This document shows, one piece after another, positions 11,501 through 23,034 of a stretch of DNA of 60,000 nucleotides. This stretch comes from Phoronis australis (taxonomy: Eukaryota; Phoronida; Phoronidae): assembly GCA_002633005.1 (NCBI GenBank), contig NMRA01000261.1, forward strand, positions 312,001 to 372,000. The letters are read 5' to 3'. Under the pieces are notes generated by a model. The model searched no databases and was not told the DNA's origin. It worked only from the letters and a program-made list of their open reading frames with translations. The translations under genes and the position numbers were made by a program. Numbering within the stretch: the stretch's first letter is position 1; each line of letters begins with the position of its first letter.

Positions 11501-14500
11501 GAAATTGAACCAGAAAATTTAGCCAGGTGTCACCAGTGAATAATGACGTAAAGGCTTATGCGTAAGATCACAGATTTCGTCCATTGAAAGAATACGGAGT
11601 TGGCGGTCCATGTACTATAGTCTATGTATAAACTAATGAATTAACATGACAGTAAGCTCGAAGGCCTCACTATCAATTTGCCCCGAAAGGAAAGGTGGGC
11701 ACTGGCAGAAAGCGTAAACTTGTACTACAACTTCTAATGAAATAAGAGCAATGCAGAGCGTAGCTAAGCACCCACCAGAATTGGTTAATTACATGACAAT
11801 TGTTGTTATCAACAATTTTTATTCCGTTCCGTTCGTATCCTCGGAACAAAGTTCGACACTCAACAGAACATTGGTAAATCAACTAACCAAGAGACATGAT
11901 TAAAAGACACAATATTTCAAAACATACTTGTTTCATTCTCAAGTCGAAATAAAATGACGTAGTAATACCACCACACAGCAAAAGCTAGAGACATACACAG
12001 TGGGACACGGCAGGTGTGAAATATTGCAAAGAATGACAAGTGAAGAGGGTAACAGGAAAGTCCTGCAAACAGGTGTAGCATGCGACACAACCCTGTTTGC
12101 TGCTCATTCAAAATGGGCTTCTCAAGTGCAATCTAGAGACTTCAATACTTTCAAACGCAGCAGATCGTGCTCTACGTACCCAATTGACAATTTCTTAACG
12201 GAAGATTTTATGTTCGTGACATTGCAGAAAATATTCTTAGATGGCGCCATTTTAAAGATGCATAGATAGTAACCAACAGGAAAGACAGCAAACCTTTTGA
12301 CCAATGTACCATTGCCTGACATGTGAACAAAGACATTCATTCATAGGGCATACAAACTCATAAACAACACTACACTCGGCAACGGAGAGGACTTTCACTT
12401 TAGCAATCTTATTTTTTCATGACAAAGTTGAGGACTTCCTATTCCGATAATTTTGCTTATATGAAATACAAAAATAAGTTTCAAACTAGGTTCTAAATTA
12501 GTTCCCAAAGAATACTCACATGGTAAAACAGGAAGAGTTGGATGTCAAAAAACTATAACTGCCACTAGGGGGGCGCAACACAACTCCCATCCACAATACA
12601 AATATACTATTTTTACATTAGACAGAGGAACAAGGGGCAAAGCATTCACCTGGTCTGTCAAAAAATTAAGCACGTGTCATTCATTCCTTATTTACTATAC
12701 CCAAATTTCATGAAGATCCATCACATGACTCAGTAGATACTTTTGTGTAAAGACACAGAGAAAAATAAAATTGCCACAAGGGGTGCCACTGAGGTCAGAT
12801 CAAGCCATAATGCAACCTGTGCTCTCACATATGGCAAGCATCGTGAAGCTACTTGGCAGATATTGAAGAAGGCCAAAAATGCCACTATGAGGCACCATAG
12901 TAGACTCATGTCTGAAAATCAACAGCAGCCACGCTCTCCTCAGAAGGATCACATCAGTCAAATTCCATAAAGATACATCAAAGAAGTTGATAAGTATTGA
13001 AGCAGAGACAAATCAAATCAAATTGTCAATATGGGGTGCAAAAGTGGTCCAAAAATCGACGCCTGCCATGGTTTTGTTGCAAATCCAAACAGTTGTGAAC
13101 AATCTCTGTCCCTAACTATTAAGTAACGTCATTTCTTTCAACTGAAAATATTTCCAATCATTTTGGACTATTTATCATAAGGCTGCTTCTGCAACAAATC
13201 TGACTCTGCCGAGATTAATAATGCGGGAAAGCCAAAGACTAGAATACACAAATAATTTGCATGTTTAACAATTTTAAGACAAAATTACCATTTTCAAGTT
13301 TTACATGAACTCCAAAAGAAAATTTAATCTAACTATTGATCAGCGAATTAATTCTAATGAATAATAAGAGACGCACGTTAGTGGACCACCAGCAGTGACT
13401 GAGGTCATAACTTCAGTAGTTGGACGACAACTGTAGCTATGGGTCAGAAACAAAATAGGCTGAATTCATTAATACTCTGACCTGGCCGCCAAGTCCAGTG
13501 CTTGAGTCCTTGTAGTCTAAAGTCCCGTTTTAGACATCAACTTTTGGCCCGGCACAACTGACACGAAGCAAATTGGCCTGTGTCAAGCAGCTCACTAACT
13601 GTGGCAAGACGGAAATTGCAGGCTGGAGAGACTGGATCGCATGTGCGCAGATTTACAAATGACAAGAGTTGCAGAGACAAAGAACCCATACGTAGGTCAT
13701 TAGGCAAGCGCAGTAGAGATGATCCTTTCCGCCTTGCCATAGTTTCGCGTTTAGACATATAATTGACACGGAGCAAGATGTTCGGGTGCAAATTGCTCTA
13801 CCTCACAAATGGGTGGCAAAATTTGTCATTGTGGCGTCAATTTGCTCCGTGTCAGTCCCGTTTACACACTGGAACAACTCGTTCCGTGTCGGCTAATCTG
13901 TGTCAACTTTGAAGTGTGAACGGCACTTAATACGACGACGGGATTTTTCATGTGAAGAGACAGTGTTAGTAACTGCGCAAGCTATACAAGGACTACACAG
14001 GAGCCCAGTCCATCTGGTATAAGACAACCCCAGTGAGAAACGGATCCCAAATCACTCAAAGGATTGCTGATAGTGGTAACAGGTCATTTATGCTAGAAAT
14101 ATGTCACAAACGATGGACAGGTGTTCTTGATTGAAAGAGAATGCATTTAGTGAATGAACTACATCACAAATCTCATGATACCAGCAAATGTGACCAGATG
14201 ATGAATATGAGTACATCTAGTGTAACACAAAAAAACAAATTACTGAAATTCTTATAACCCGAAATTTGGAAAAATAAAATATCATTAATTGCATGTTTAC
14301 ATGCGTGCTTTCCTTAGAAATACATGGCAAACTAGAGTTGTCTTGCGTGATCTGTCTTTTCTCTCAGGAAACTTGCCCTACTGAATGCTAGCCTACTTGT
14401 AGGAATACCTTAGTTCTAAGAGGTGGCGAGCAGCGACCAAGGTAAGTAAAAACCCAATCACGCTGGGGATCACGGCGTCACTGTATCGTGTGCGCTATTC

Positions 14501-17500
14501 CACTTCAGGCTGTCGAAGTCTGTTACTTCAAGCCGCTGACGTGTATTTTAACTCATATCCACTCCCAACTTTTCAAAAAGTTTTGAATTTAACCGCCCCA
14601 GCTCGGTTTACCGCCTATCCCGTTTTTTTAGATTCCCAATTTAAGTGCCCTGGACAAGGTAATTATCGCAAAACAAAAAATGTCTACAAATTTCGAAACC
14701 AATTATAATTTGAAACTACAGAACAGTGACACTGGAATATGTCCAGGGTGATCTGGCAAACTGCATATTAGAGCATTGGGACCACAGGACTTTTACTTCA
14801 TTAAATCTTGGAAGAAAATTAAAAGTTCCTAATTTTTTTGCTAGCAATCTAGAAACATGGAGAAAAATTGGAAGTTTACTCTCCAAAAATAAGTAATTTT
14901 TCTCAGCAGCAAGTAACTATGTTCGTATAGTGGCAAGAATTGAAATATGCTTTTATCAGTAGTTGGCGACAAAGTAGGTGGTGGACAATGCTCAGCGCCA
15001 TCTATAGTTTACTCCTACACGTTGGATGGAGACAAAAGGCAGAGGAATTTCATGTTTTTATAAATTTTTAGTAGCAATCATGCTATTGAATTATCATAGG
15101 CACACACGATTCATGCAATGAAGTCTTGCATATAGCAAAATGTCAGTGAATGAAAGAAATCACATTCTATCTTAGTCACACCAAAACACGGAATTGGCAA
15201 AATTCACTTAACTGCTATCATGACAGTTGTGTCTGGGTATCACAAGGTATTACAGACACAACCAGCCAGTGCTTGACAACCACAAATTTAGTGGGTTATT
15301 TTGTGTTCACACTAGAAACTTGTTCTTCTGTTTGGCAGTACGTAAAGTAAATGTGATGTGTCTAACAAGTTTTTAGCTTATTCACGAAGGAGAAATAGAT
15401 ATAGATGCAAACAAATTAGCTCAATTTGGAAGAAAGAAACGTTCACTCACCGACAAAGATGAGTGCATTGTATTCTCACATGTGATGTATGAGGGCTCAT
15501 AGATTATTTCCAACTCATAATGTCAAATAAGCTCAACAAAAACAAGTAGCGCTTATTTAAACAGGTTTTACATACCAGAAGCTGCTTTCATCCTCATCCC
15601 AACAGCAAAACATTTCTTAAGACGGCAGTGTTTACAATATTGTCGGTTTTGGACATCTACATTGCACTTTCCTTCACATCGACCGCGATAAACCTATAAT
15701 GTAACCATTTGTGAAAGGTTAAACCTACAGCAAGAGCAAGTACTCTGGGGCATTGACATGCGCCCACAGAGCATTGCAAAGGACACGTTTCTAGGGGTTC
15801 AGATAAGGAACAATAACCCTACTTTGCCAATTACCAAAATACGTATCTGCACTAGCAAAGCATTGACGCGTGCATGCGACACATCGCAAGCGCCACGCGG
15901 TATGCCTCTAGGGTTGCTTACAAATTTCATAACATACAATAACATAGAATCAGACCACTGGTGGTAAGTACTGTATTGACACTTAGCTTGCTGTAAACAA
16001 CCACATCAAGACAACAGGATGACGACAATAGGCAGCCACATGATGTAATGGGCGCATAATGAAGGACAGACATAGTTATAACTTATAACAAAGCAGTTCA
16101 ATCTTTAAAATAAAAAGGTTAAACCAACAATAAATGGTTAAACCCATAATGAAATGGTTAAACCTGATAGAAATGTTTTAACAACAAATAAATTTGTGAC
16201 ATTTAATTGAGTGGATAAACCAACTGCCACAAAAGTTATGGACATGCTGCCTATTCTCCAGGTTTGGTCTAAGGTGGGTGCAACAAGTAATGGCAAAGGT
16301 GATGTCTCATCTGGTATAGTCTCAGGGAGGAGTTCCAATCATTTGTTGTTGTGTCAGGGAAGGGTGTCTCAGGGAGGGGTTTTTGAACCGTTAGATATTG
16401 TCTCAGGGAGAAGTTTAAATTCCGCCATTTGGTATTGTCTAAGGGAGGGTTTTCAACTGTTTGATATTGTCTCAGGGAGCAGTTTTTGACTATTTGCTAT
16501 TGTCTCTAGGATGGTTTTCCATCATTTAATATTGTATCAGGGAGAAGTTTCCAATCATTTGATATTGCCTCAAGGATGGATTTCCAAGTACCTGATACTG
16601 TCTCAAGGAGGGATTTCCAAGTACCTGATATTGTCTCAAGGAGGGATTTCCAAGTACCTGATATTGTCTCAGGGAGGAGTTTTCGTTCATTAAGAATTGT
16701 CTCATCATTTGGTGTTGTCTCAGGGAGGAGTTTTCAATCATTTGGCTGCCTCGGGGAACTCGAAAATGGATGAAAAGCACATAAGCAAAACTCTTATCCA
16801 GAAAATTTAAAATTCGAGTGCGACTGGCGTATATCACATCTTGGAAAGAAATGGTGTGTTTTGGAGCATATGAGAAATATATAAGGATGCATCAGTATTT
16901 AGAACTCAAGAATGATTGAAGTATAGAGGGGACCTGTCGATCAATGTTGTGGTAAGCAGTTGTAAAATTTCAAAATTGGCAGATATCTCGATTTGCGATA
17001 CAACTCTTTGGATACACATGTCCAAATGTTTCTCAAAATATTAATGACAACAAAACACACCAGTATGGTGGATAATACAGACAACCAATCACACATACAT
17101 TAGAGGGAAGATGAACAGAGAAAAAGAAAAAATATTTGAGTGTAACTTGTAACTTCATACAGGAAGGCTTTAGATTCAAGAATGTGAAGTCCTTCTTTGA
17201 TGTGAAAGGCATGGGATCTATAGTAATAATATACAAGTTCATCAAAGAATATGCCACGGTGACTTGAAGTTGAAAAACACGGCCGTTGCCATGGTTTAGT
17301 GTTATTCAATACATTGACAGACAGTTCACCAAGTCACATACATGGCTCTCTGAACAATATGCGTAGGTCACTACTAGTTAGTTGGTAATTACTCATGTCA
17401 TATAATAGTATCTAATTACTATATCCTGTTGAGCCAAATCAGCTTGTGGAGAACACTGACATTCTTACAAAAAGTAAGCAATTTCAGACAGGATAATGAT

Positions 17501-20500
17501 TCTGATTGAAATTTTTCAATTAGGGCAAAATAATTTCTGAAATTGTCATTTTCTACTTTTCCAAGGCTTTACTGGATTACTAGTTGTCCAAAACTGCACC
17601 TGGTAACAGTTGCGCTCTATAATCAATGCTAAAAAAGGGAATTTTTTTGCTGAAAATTTAGATAAAATGAAATTCAATGATACCATGCCATGAATAATAT
17701 GCTCACACGAAAGTCACGTATTTCTAAAGATATGCGTGACTTTTCACCGCTCGTCCTTCTGTGCGGCTTTTACCAGGATCAAAGATAGCACAGCACCACA
17801 GTTGGACCGCATTGTCCGGTGCGTGCGAGCAAGACCCAAATGAGTGTAATTACCCGACCATAAACTGTGGTAAAAATCTCTGCCTGTACACACTGGCAAA
17901 TTTTCAAAATGCATTAACCAACAGTTTCACTAAAAACTAATACCACAGCGGTATTCAAATGGAAAAAACAACCAAGCTTGGTTTTCGATTTTTAAACATC
18001 CATGAACTATTAAGCTAAAAACTACGAACATTGGGTACAATTGAAGATAAACGACTGTGTGTACTGATAAACTATACTCGGTGGATTTACAAACGCTGAT
18101 CAGAGTTAACAATATCATATGGATTATTCTTTCAATAAACAACTAAGCTACATTTGAAACATCTATAAACAACACACAGTGACTAAATTAGATGTCAATA
18201 ACTTTTAAAACATTGCTTATGGTCCAGTGCATGCCGAACTACTTTATTCGAGGAGTAGTACACTAACCGGAAAATTGATATTCGCTGAAATGCGCCAATT
18301 TCGATAGTTAGCTTGTAGCCGTAATGGAACAAGACAAGAAGACGGCCAGCTTTGTAGTCAACGAGAGATTGCAAGAAGTGGATGAGGTTTGTCTTCATTG
18401 TTATGATTGCGGAAAAGCTAGAATAGTTATGTAGTTACTGCAACCAAAAATTCCAGAGGTTCCAAGTATTCAGTTTGGCTATCACCATATTTGCACCTTT
18501 GTATCTACTTTATGATTTGAGTTCTAATAAAGATTGAGCTTGAACTGACACGTGCAGTTTTGTTTGCTGTGACATGTTTGGTGTAGCTGTAATCTGGAAC
18601 ATTCAGGGACAAATAAGTGACTTCTAAGAAGTTTTCATACTTCGTTTAAAAACAAAATAAAAAAGATAGCAACCGTAACCGGTAAAAAAAAACAAAAACA
18701 AGTAGACAGGAGTACTAAAAATAAAGCAATGAAAATAGGTATGAGATATATTTAAAACCAACCTTCCTTTGGGAAGTGGTCCTTTGTCAAAATCAATGCA
18801 AATTAACTTTTTAGTCTTTCTGTAATATTTAAAATGAACAAAGTTAAAACTACTCTCCACATTGCAGGCTTTAATTCCATGCAAATGCCAAAGAAAACCA
18901 ATTTGGGTGTAATAACAACTACCATTGTTAAGAAAGTAGTGCTAGCTATTACCTTCCACTCTATTAGCTCAGATCTACATCAATACAAAGGGCGTCCTGA
19001 ATAGGCATCATAAAAGTTGTCTGGGGCTTAGGGAATCGGAAGGGTGACCAGTGTAAGGGAGAAATTCTCCACATGCAGTGTTCTAAACTGAAGACTAAGA
19101 TCCTTTGTTAGAAAAAATAAAATTTGGAGCAAATTTTAAATTATCGGTGAAGAACATTAACAACAAATCAGTCTATTTAGCAAAATATCAACAAAATTAT
19201 ATTAAACTCAGTAAAGTAGATTATTTTAAAGTAGAATGCTTTAGAATTTGTTTTTTTATTTTGTAGCGTTCAGTCTACCATTAATTGTTTGATGCGACCA
19301 TTTCTTTTTACAAAAATTTAGGGAAATAGAAAGACACATTCATAGCAAAACAATGGTATCAATAACATGATCGATTTTTCATAAAATTTATTTTCCGGTA
19401 AGTCCTATTTTGATAGCTCCTCATGCAGAAACAAAAAATGTTAAAACAATTCCTAATAGCGTTTTTACAGGACAGTGTATAAAGCATCGTATCTTAGTTT
19501 CATTTGAAGTCGATCATTCATTTCTGAGATATGACGTTTCAAAATCAAATCGTACACTATAGTATATGGACCGCCAACTCTGTACATTTTTAATGTAAGA
19601 AATCTGTGATCTTATGCATAAGCAGTGACATCACTATTCACTAGCGTCACCTGGCAGACATAGCATGTTCTACTTCCGGCAAGTATGTCATCTGCTAATC
19701 ATGGTCGGCTGTTGTGTGGTTGGGTAGTAGCATTGCCAAAAGTACTCACAATACCAAGAGTTCTACTATTGGAAAACTTTGAACAGCATTTCAATGTCGA
19801 AATTTTTTCCTTGTACTGGACAGTGAAATAGATACATACACAAAACATACCGAGAGTGGCGTACATGAAGTAATATCCCACGAGACATTATTCCACGTAT
19901 CGTCCGAGACGGAAGATCGAGTTCGATATGCAGAATAAGGTCAAGTGGGATATTACTTCATGTACCCCAATCGAGGTACGTTATGTATTTATCTCATGCG
20001 CATCGAATTCCAAAGTTTCTTACATTTTCCGGCAGATTTTTCAAATACTTCACCCAGACTGTTCACATGGCAGATCACATCCTATATGTATGTACTTGCG
20101 TGTTAGGTTGCAAGTTTTCTCTTGAAGAAGAAACAGTTTTAAAAGTATCGATTTATTTCTTGAAAAGAGGTAGCAAAGATAAAAACAACGGCAACTGAGC
20201 AGTGATCTTGTAACATTTCCTGGAAATAGTTAAAAAAAACAACAATTTTTGATATTTTAATTTCCCAGGAATCGGTGCCTGAGTTGCAGACGATATAGTA
20301 TTCAGCAATTAAAAACTGAGAGAAAGTGTCCCTAGCAAAATAAGAAAACGCGAGTTTAACCAAGCAAATGTAGGTTCGTCAAATGATAGGTGAAGCTGCC
20401 TTTTCGTGCCATATTGTGTCACTTCAAGATCCCAGCACAAACAACAAAATGGTGAAAACAGTTGTTTTGAATAGCGGTCTGAATAGAACACCATTGTGTG

Positions 20501-20994
20501 CGGGTGTTATTCACAGGTGTTTGAATTAAAAGGTGATTCTCATGGTGACGTAAACAAAAGCAAACCAATATGCCTAACAGTTCGTTACATTTGACAATTT
20601 ATGGCACTATTGGGCTCAGAGCAATGCTCTTAACATACTGTAGGGACCAAATTTACAGGTGTTACCATTCAAAATATGCTTCAAATAATGGAAATACTTA
20701 GAAAGTGTGAAAAAATACCCATCCATCATTAAGTTCAACAATTAAGAGAAATTCAAATTAGACTCGATAGTTTAAATTAGAAACAAAAGGTTAAAAGACT
20801 TATGAACAGCGATGAAGCCAGTCAAGATCTACCTTAGAGTAGTTACGCCTGAAGAACGCTTTGCATGGCTCACAACAGATGGCTCCAAAGTTGTAACCCA
20901 GGGCCTGTCCTCCGCACACTCTGCAGGATTTGACTTTGATTTTTCCATTGCCGGTACTTGTGGACGGCTCAGCACTGTCAGCGTCGGTCATCAT
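7821..20994 (-). CDS. Nuclear receptor, NR1I/NR1J-like, gene span (three exons)
   Basis: This is a ligand-regulated transcription factor acting in the nucleus. Exons at 20833-20994, 15576-15693 and 7821-8548 join in phase to 335 residues. Residues 24-90 are the zinc-finger DNA-binding domain, about 91-115 a very short hinge, and about 116-335 the ligand-binding domain. The ligand-binding domain carries the NR signature (FAKSIKEFKELTKEDQVALLK) and ends in an AF-2 helix, PLLIEVFGI, close to the VDR-type end. The first finger reads ALGYNF then CEPCKAFFRRN, nearest to HR96/DAF-12 (CESCKAFFRRN). The NR1I/NR1J group is known for xenobiotic, steroid and vitamin-D-like ligands; the ligand here is unknown. 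Oddities are the Pro in the P-box, a C-x3-C D-box and a total length like the short receptor CAR. Upstream noncoding exons may exist. I am sure of the family, less so of the subfamily. Confidence 0.93.
8705..8845 (-). repeat. Dispersed repeat R2, inverted copy
   Basis: The reverse complement matches 19725-19850. Shared blocks include agtagcattgccaaaagtac, a block around 'gaacagcatttcaatg', and 'tactggacagt'. The two copies lie in introns 2 and 1 of the same gene, in opposite orientation. Confidence 0.6.
11440..11625 (+). repeat. Dispersed repeat R3, copy inverted relative to 19555-19725
   Basis: Shared blocks with the reverse complement of 19555-19725 include gccgaccatgattagcaga, a 'cttgccgga' block, 'aagatcacagatttc' and gagttggcggtccat. 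In the other locus R3 adjoins R2 and R4, so the three may be parts of one larger element. Confidence 0.65.
12540..12975 (+). repeat. Remnant of the 'gccactagg' repeat family
   Basis: It carries degenerate copies of the block in the element at 42160-43337: gccactaggggggcgc at about 12561, gccacaaggggtgcc at about 12773 and gccactatgaggcacc at about 12880. These are spaced with 'aaatttcatgaagatccat' sequence as in the larger element. No TIRs were found here. Confidence 0.5.
13521..13927. mobile_element. 407-bp PIF/Harbinger-like MITE
   Basis: The ends are imperfect inverted repeats: AGTCCCGTTTTAGACATCAA at the left, and AGTGCCGTTCACACTTCAAA read inward from the right. A 3-bp TAA flanks both sides (13518-13520 and 13928-13930), as is typical of PIF/Harbinger insertion. 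An inner pair of 'tgacacggagcaa' inverted repeats lies at about 13764 and 13846. Open frames inside are not recognisable as transposase. Confidence 0.55.
15576..15693 (-). CDS. Nuclear receptor exon 2: second zinc finger
   Basis: 118 bases, too short to stand out as an open frame, found by scanning for the second finger. It opens in phase 0 after a tatag acceptor and reads VYRGRCEGKC, then NVDVQNRQYCKHCRLKKC and FAVGMRMK. The ligands are C60-x3-C64-x9-C74-x2-C77. The usual D-box spacing is C-x5-C, so two residues are missing. KHCRLKKCFAVGM is the standard end of the domain. The exon ends one base into a Gly codon at a gtatgt donor, matching exon 3. Confidence 0.92.
15750..16060. mobile_element. 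Possible diverged TIR element related to 42160-43337
   Basis: It starts near atgcgcccaca (about 15758) and ends near tgggcgcat (about 16050). These are the same terminal words as the element at 42160-43337, in inverted orientation, with 'ggtatgcctctagggttg' inside resembling 42187-42205. The ends are short and the middle differs, so this is tentative. Confidence 0.35.
16310..16755. repeat. 33-bp minisatellite
   Basis: Tandem units of about 33 bp built on 'ttgtctcagggagg' plus 'agttttcaatcatttgata'. Three almost perfect copies of a variant (atttccaagtacctgatatt) occur at about 16575-16675. Because the unit is a multiple of three, long open frames with 11-residue repeats appear on both strands; they are a by-product. 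Confidence 0.85.
17025..17260. repeat. Dispersed repeat R5, copy 1
   Basis: It resembles 41305-41560 in the same orientation. Shared blocks are acaacaaaacacaccag, 'caatcacacatacattagag', and 'aaggaaggctttagattcaag'. The class is unknown. Confidence 0.5.
17688..19077. repeat. 1.4-kb direct repeat, copy A
   Basis: Nearly collinear with copy B (24697-26121) over its whole length, with scattered substitutions and small indels. Landmarks present in both are a 'gcgtgacttttcaccgctc' block, a 'catgccgaactactttattc' block and a 'tgtctggggcttaggg' block. It begins TGCC and ends near CCACA. It is noncoding. The copies lie about 7.0 kb apart with receptor exon 1 between them. Confidence 0.8.
19480..19560 (+). 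repeat. Dispersed repeat R4, copy 1
   Basis: It contains a 'gtgtataaagcat' block and 'catttctgagatatgacgtt'. Related copies in the same orientation are at 22440-22565 and 36300-36470. It directly abuts R3. Confidence 0.55.
19555..19850 (-). repeat. Adjacent dispersed repeats R3 and R2
   Basis: The sequence at 19555-19725 matches 11440-11625 inverted, and 19725-19850 matches 8705-8845 inverted. Contiguity of R4, R3 and R2 here suggests one composite element, of which the other loci keep fragments. Confidence 0.55.
19861..19965. repeat. Hairpin with perfect 21-bp arms
   Basis: The 21 bases at 19861-19881 (beginning GTACATGAAGTAATATC) are the exact reverse complement of 19945-19965. The loop is about 63 bases and holds a smaller near-palindrome, cgtccgagacgg. 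It is probably the joined ends of a DNA element. It lies just downstream of R2 and about 870 bases from receptor exon 1. Confidence 0.75.
20833..20994 (-). CDS. Nuclear receptor exon 1: N-terminus and first zinc finger
   Basis: 54 codons. I chose the first of two adjacent ATGs (20994); there is no earlier ATG in this open frame nearby. A 22-residue polar start leads into C24-x2-C27-x13-C41-x2-C44, the four zinc ligands, with an extra Cys at 40. The recognition helix is CEPCKAFFRRN. The exon ends in phase 0 after YSK at a gtagat donor (+ strand atctac at 20827-20832). The exon lies between two 1.4-kb direct repeats (17688-19077 and 24697-26121). Confidence 0.9.
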
Positions 20995-22065
20995 CAAGAC
21001 ACGCACCACTTCATAGCGCCTAAGCTTGTGTGTTGAATCAATCTTATGAAAAAGCAGAGCGGAAAAATTTAATCACTGTGTACTCAAGCACAGAATAATA
21101 GACATTTACTTTGAGTTCGCATTAAAGTAGAACTGAAAATGTGAAAAAATGTTTTGAGTCTGATTTTGAGTACAAAGATTCGACCCCAGGCCAAGGCTTT
21201 TTGAAACTGCAAAAACCTTTGCGACATTTGCTGCAGTTTATTACTTTTATTTGGTTGATGTTTTTGCAATATTTAAGTCATTAATGAGATCCTTTATTCA
21301 GTTAGGACCTACATCCATGACTATCAAAATGATAAGGTGATGGGCACAAACATGCAAATGTTGCATGTTAGAATTGGCAAAATGACATTCTCTTAGAAAG
21401 CAATTTATAAAACTCCCTTTACCAGGTATTGTGAAAAATATGAATTTCATCTAGGGCAAAAAGTATCAGTAAAATAAACATGCACTTCATAGTAACCCTC
21501 CAGTGCAGGAGACATGCAAATATTCCCAAAACGCTATTTCTAAAAATTTAGTTACTCGCGCTTTCGGTACTAAATACGAAAACTATCTTTTCAACATCGG
21601 CTGATAGTTATTGACATCAACAAAAATATTGCAAGACAAGCAAAGCAGCAATCATCTGGAACATATTTGCATGCAAAACTGAAAGCCAAATATCACCAAA
21701 AATTGGCAACATTCCTTTAACAAGTAATTACCATCTAAGAGTTCTGTCGCCTGGACCTTTAATTTAACTGCAGCAATTCATAGCAACATTCCAACTGTTG
21801 TAATTTAAGGATATACAATATTTTGACCTGCTTTGTTTGACATAGAGACAACACAACAGTAATAACACTTTCGCAATGGCCATGAAAGGTTTGAGCTAGA
21901 GAAACGTACCGTGTCATTCAAAATATTTAATAAGTAGTTCTATTACTAAAATTGAGAGCAAATAAATTCCTTTAGTGTGCTTTTTTGTTCCCAAGATAAA
22001 GATGGCGGATAAGTCATGATCTCAAAAATGACTCCTCAATCAATCTTGTACACTCGTTGAAGGAA

Positions 22066-22435
22066 AAGCAAGACCTGTGTAAGATAAGTCCCCCGTAGTG
22101 GACAAGCCCTGAGTAAGATAAGCTCCCCCCCATTGTGTACAAGTCCTGTGTAAGATAAGTCCCCCTTTAAATACAAGTCCTGTGTTTAAGTCCACCTATT
22201 GTGTACAAATCCTGCTTTAATTAATTCAACTGTTGTGTACAAGTCCTGAGTAATATAAGTCCTGGCTTGTGTACAAGTCCTATAAGTCCCTGTTGTGTGC
22301 AAGTCCTATGTAAGATAAGTCCCACATTGTGTGCAGTTTGTGTAAGATAAGTCCCCTCTTGTGTACAAGTCCTCATTCTAAGTAAAATAATTCCCCTTTG
22401 TGTACAAGTCCTGTGTAAGATAAGTCTCCCCCAAC
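22066..22435. repeat. ~30-bp minisatellite 'gtgtacaagtcctgtgtaagataagtcccc'
   Basis: About a dozen degenerate tandem units containing tgtgtacaagtcc and taagataagtccc, with length variation between units. It precedes repeat R4 at 22440. It is noncoding. Confidence 0.8.
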
Positions 22436-22439
22436 TGTT

Positions 22440-22565
22440 TTGGAGAATGATGCATAAAGCATAGTATCTGAAAATTTCATGTAAGTATGACCAACCATTT
22501 CTGAGATATGATGTTCTGAAGATAGACAAATCTGGACATTTTTCTATGCTCCGAGGGTTATAAAG
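22440..22565 (+). repeat. Dispersed repeat R4, copy 2
   Basis: It shares 'catttctgagatatgatgtt', 'gcataaagcatagtatc' and a 'ggacatttttctatg' tail with 19480-19560 and 36300-36470. Confidence 0.55.
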
Positions 22566-23034
22566 ATTTCAGAAGAAACCAACATACCCCCTCATCTCCA
22601 AAGTATATTTTTACTTAAAAACAAATACCTGGGCTGACCTGCATAAAACTTCACAATTATCCGCTGGATAAGTATGATTATAATTGTTACATGACGCACA
22701 TTGTTCAACAATAACAACATGATGCGTGATAACATGACGTCATTGTTGCTATGCAACGTATAACTGGGCCCTGGTGCACAAAACACAAAAATCCAGCTGA
22801 GAACAAAAATCCATGAGCATGATGTTTTTCAGAAACTGTATGTTGTACACAGAAAGATAAATTTAGCTCTTTCCTTCATCAGAGTTTCAGAAAAGTATAA
22901 TTTATGACTATTCACTGTTCAGAGTGGGATTGCACAAGGGGTTTGTTTTAGATGCCACAACACTAAGACATCAGAAGAATTCCATGCATGTTATTGCAAC
23001 CAATTTCAATTAAATAAAAGAATAAGTTGTTTTT

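Larger units (their letters stand above)
8549..15575 (-). other. Intron 2 of the nuclear receptor (7.0 kb)
   Basis: It holds repeats rather than exons: a dispersed-repeat piece at 8705-8845, an unassigned 130-codon open frame at 9203-9595, a repeat at 11440-11625, CTCF-like repeat remnants at 12540-12975 and a Harbinger-like MITE at 13521-13927. I see nothing recognisable at about 9700-11430 or 14000-15570. Confidence 0.6.
15694..20832 (-). other. Intron 1 of the nuclear receptor (5.1 kb)
   Basis: It contains a possible short TIR fragment (15750-16060), a 33-bp minisatellite (16310-16755), dispersed repeats at 17025-17260, the 1.4-kb direct repeat copy A (17688-19077), repeats R4, R3 and R2 (19480-19850), and a 21-bp-arm hairpin (19861-19965). 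No exon is seen. Confidence 0.6.

Noticed and set aside
16511-16837. Open frames with repeated SLRQYQVLGNP on - and repeated VSRRDFQVPDI on +
   Set aside because: By-product of a 33-bp minisatellite, which keeps any frame open on both strands.
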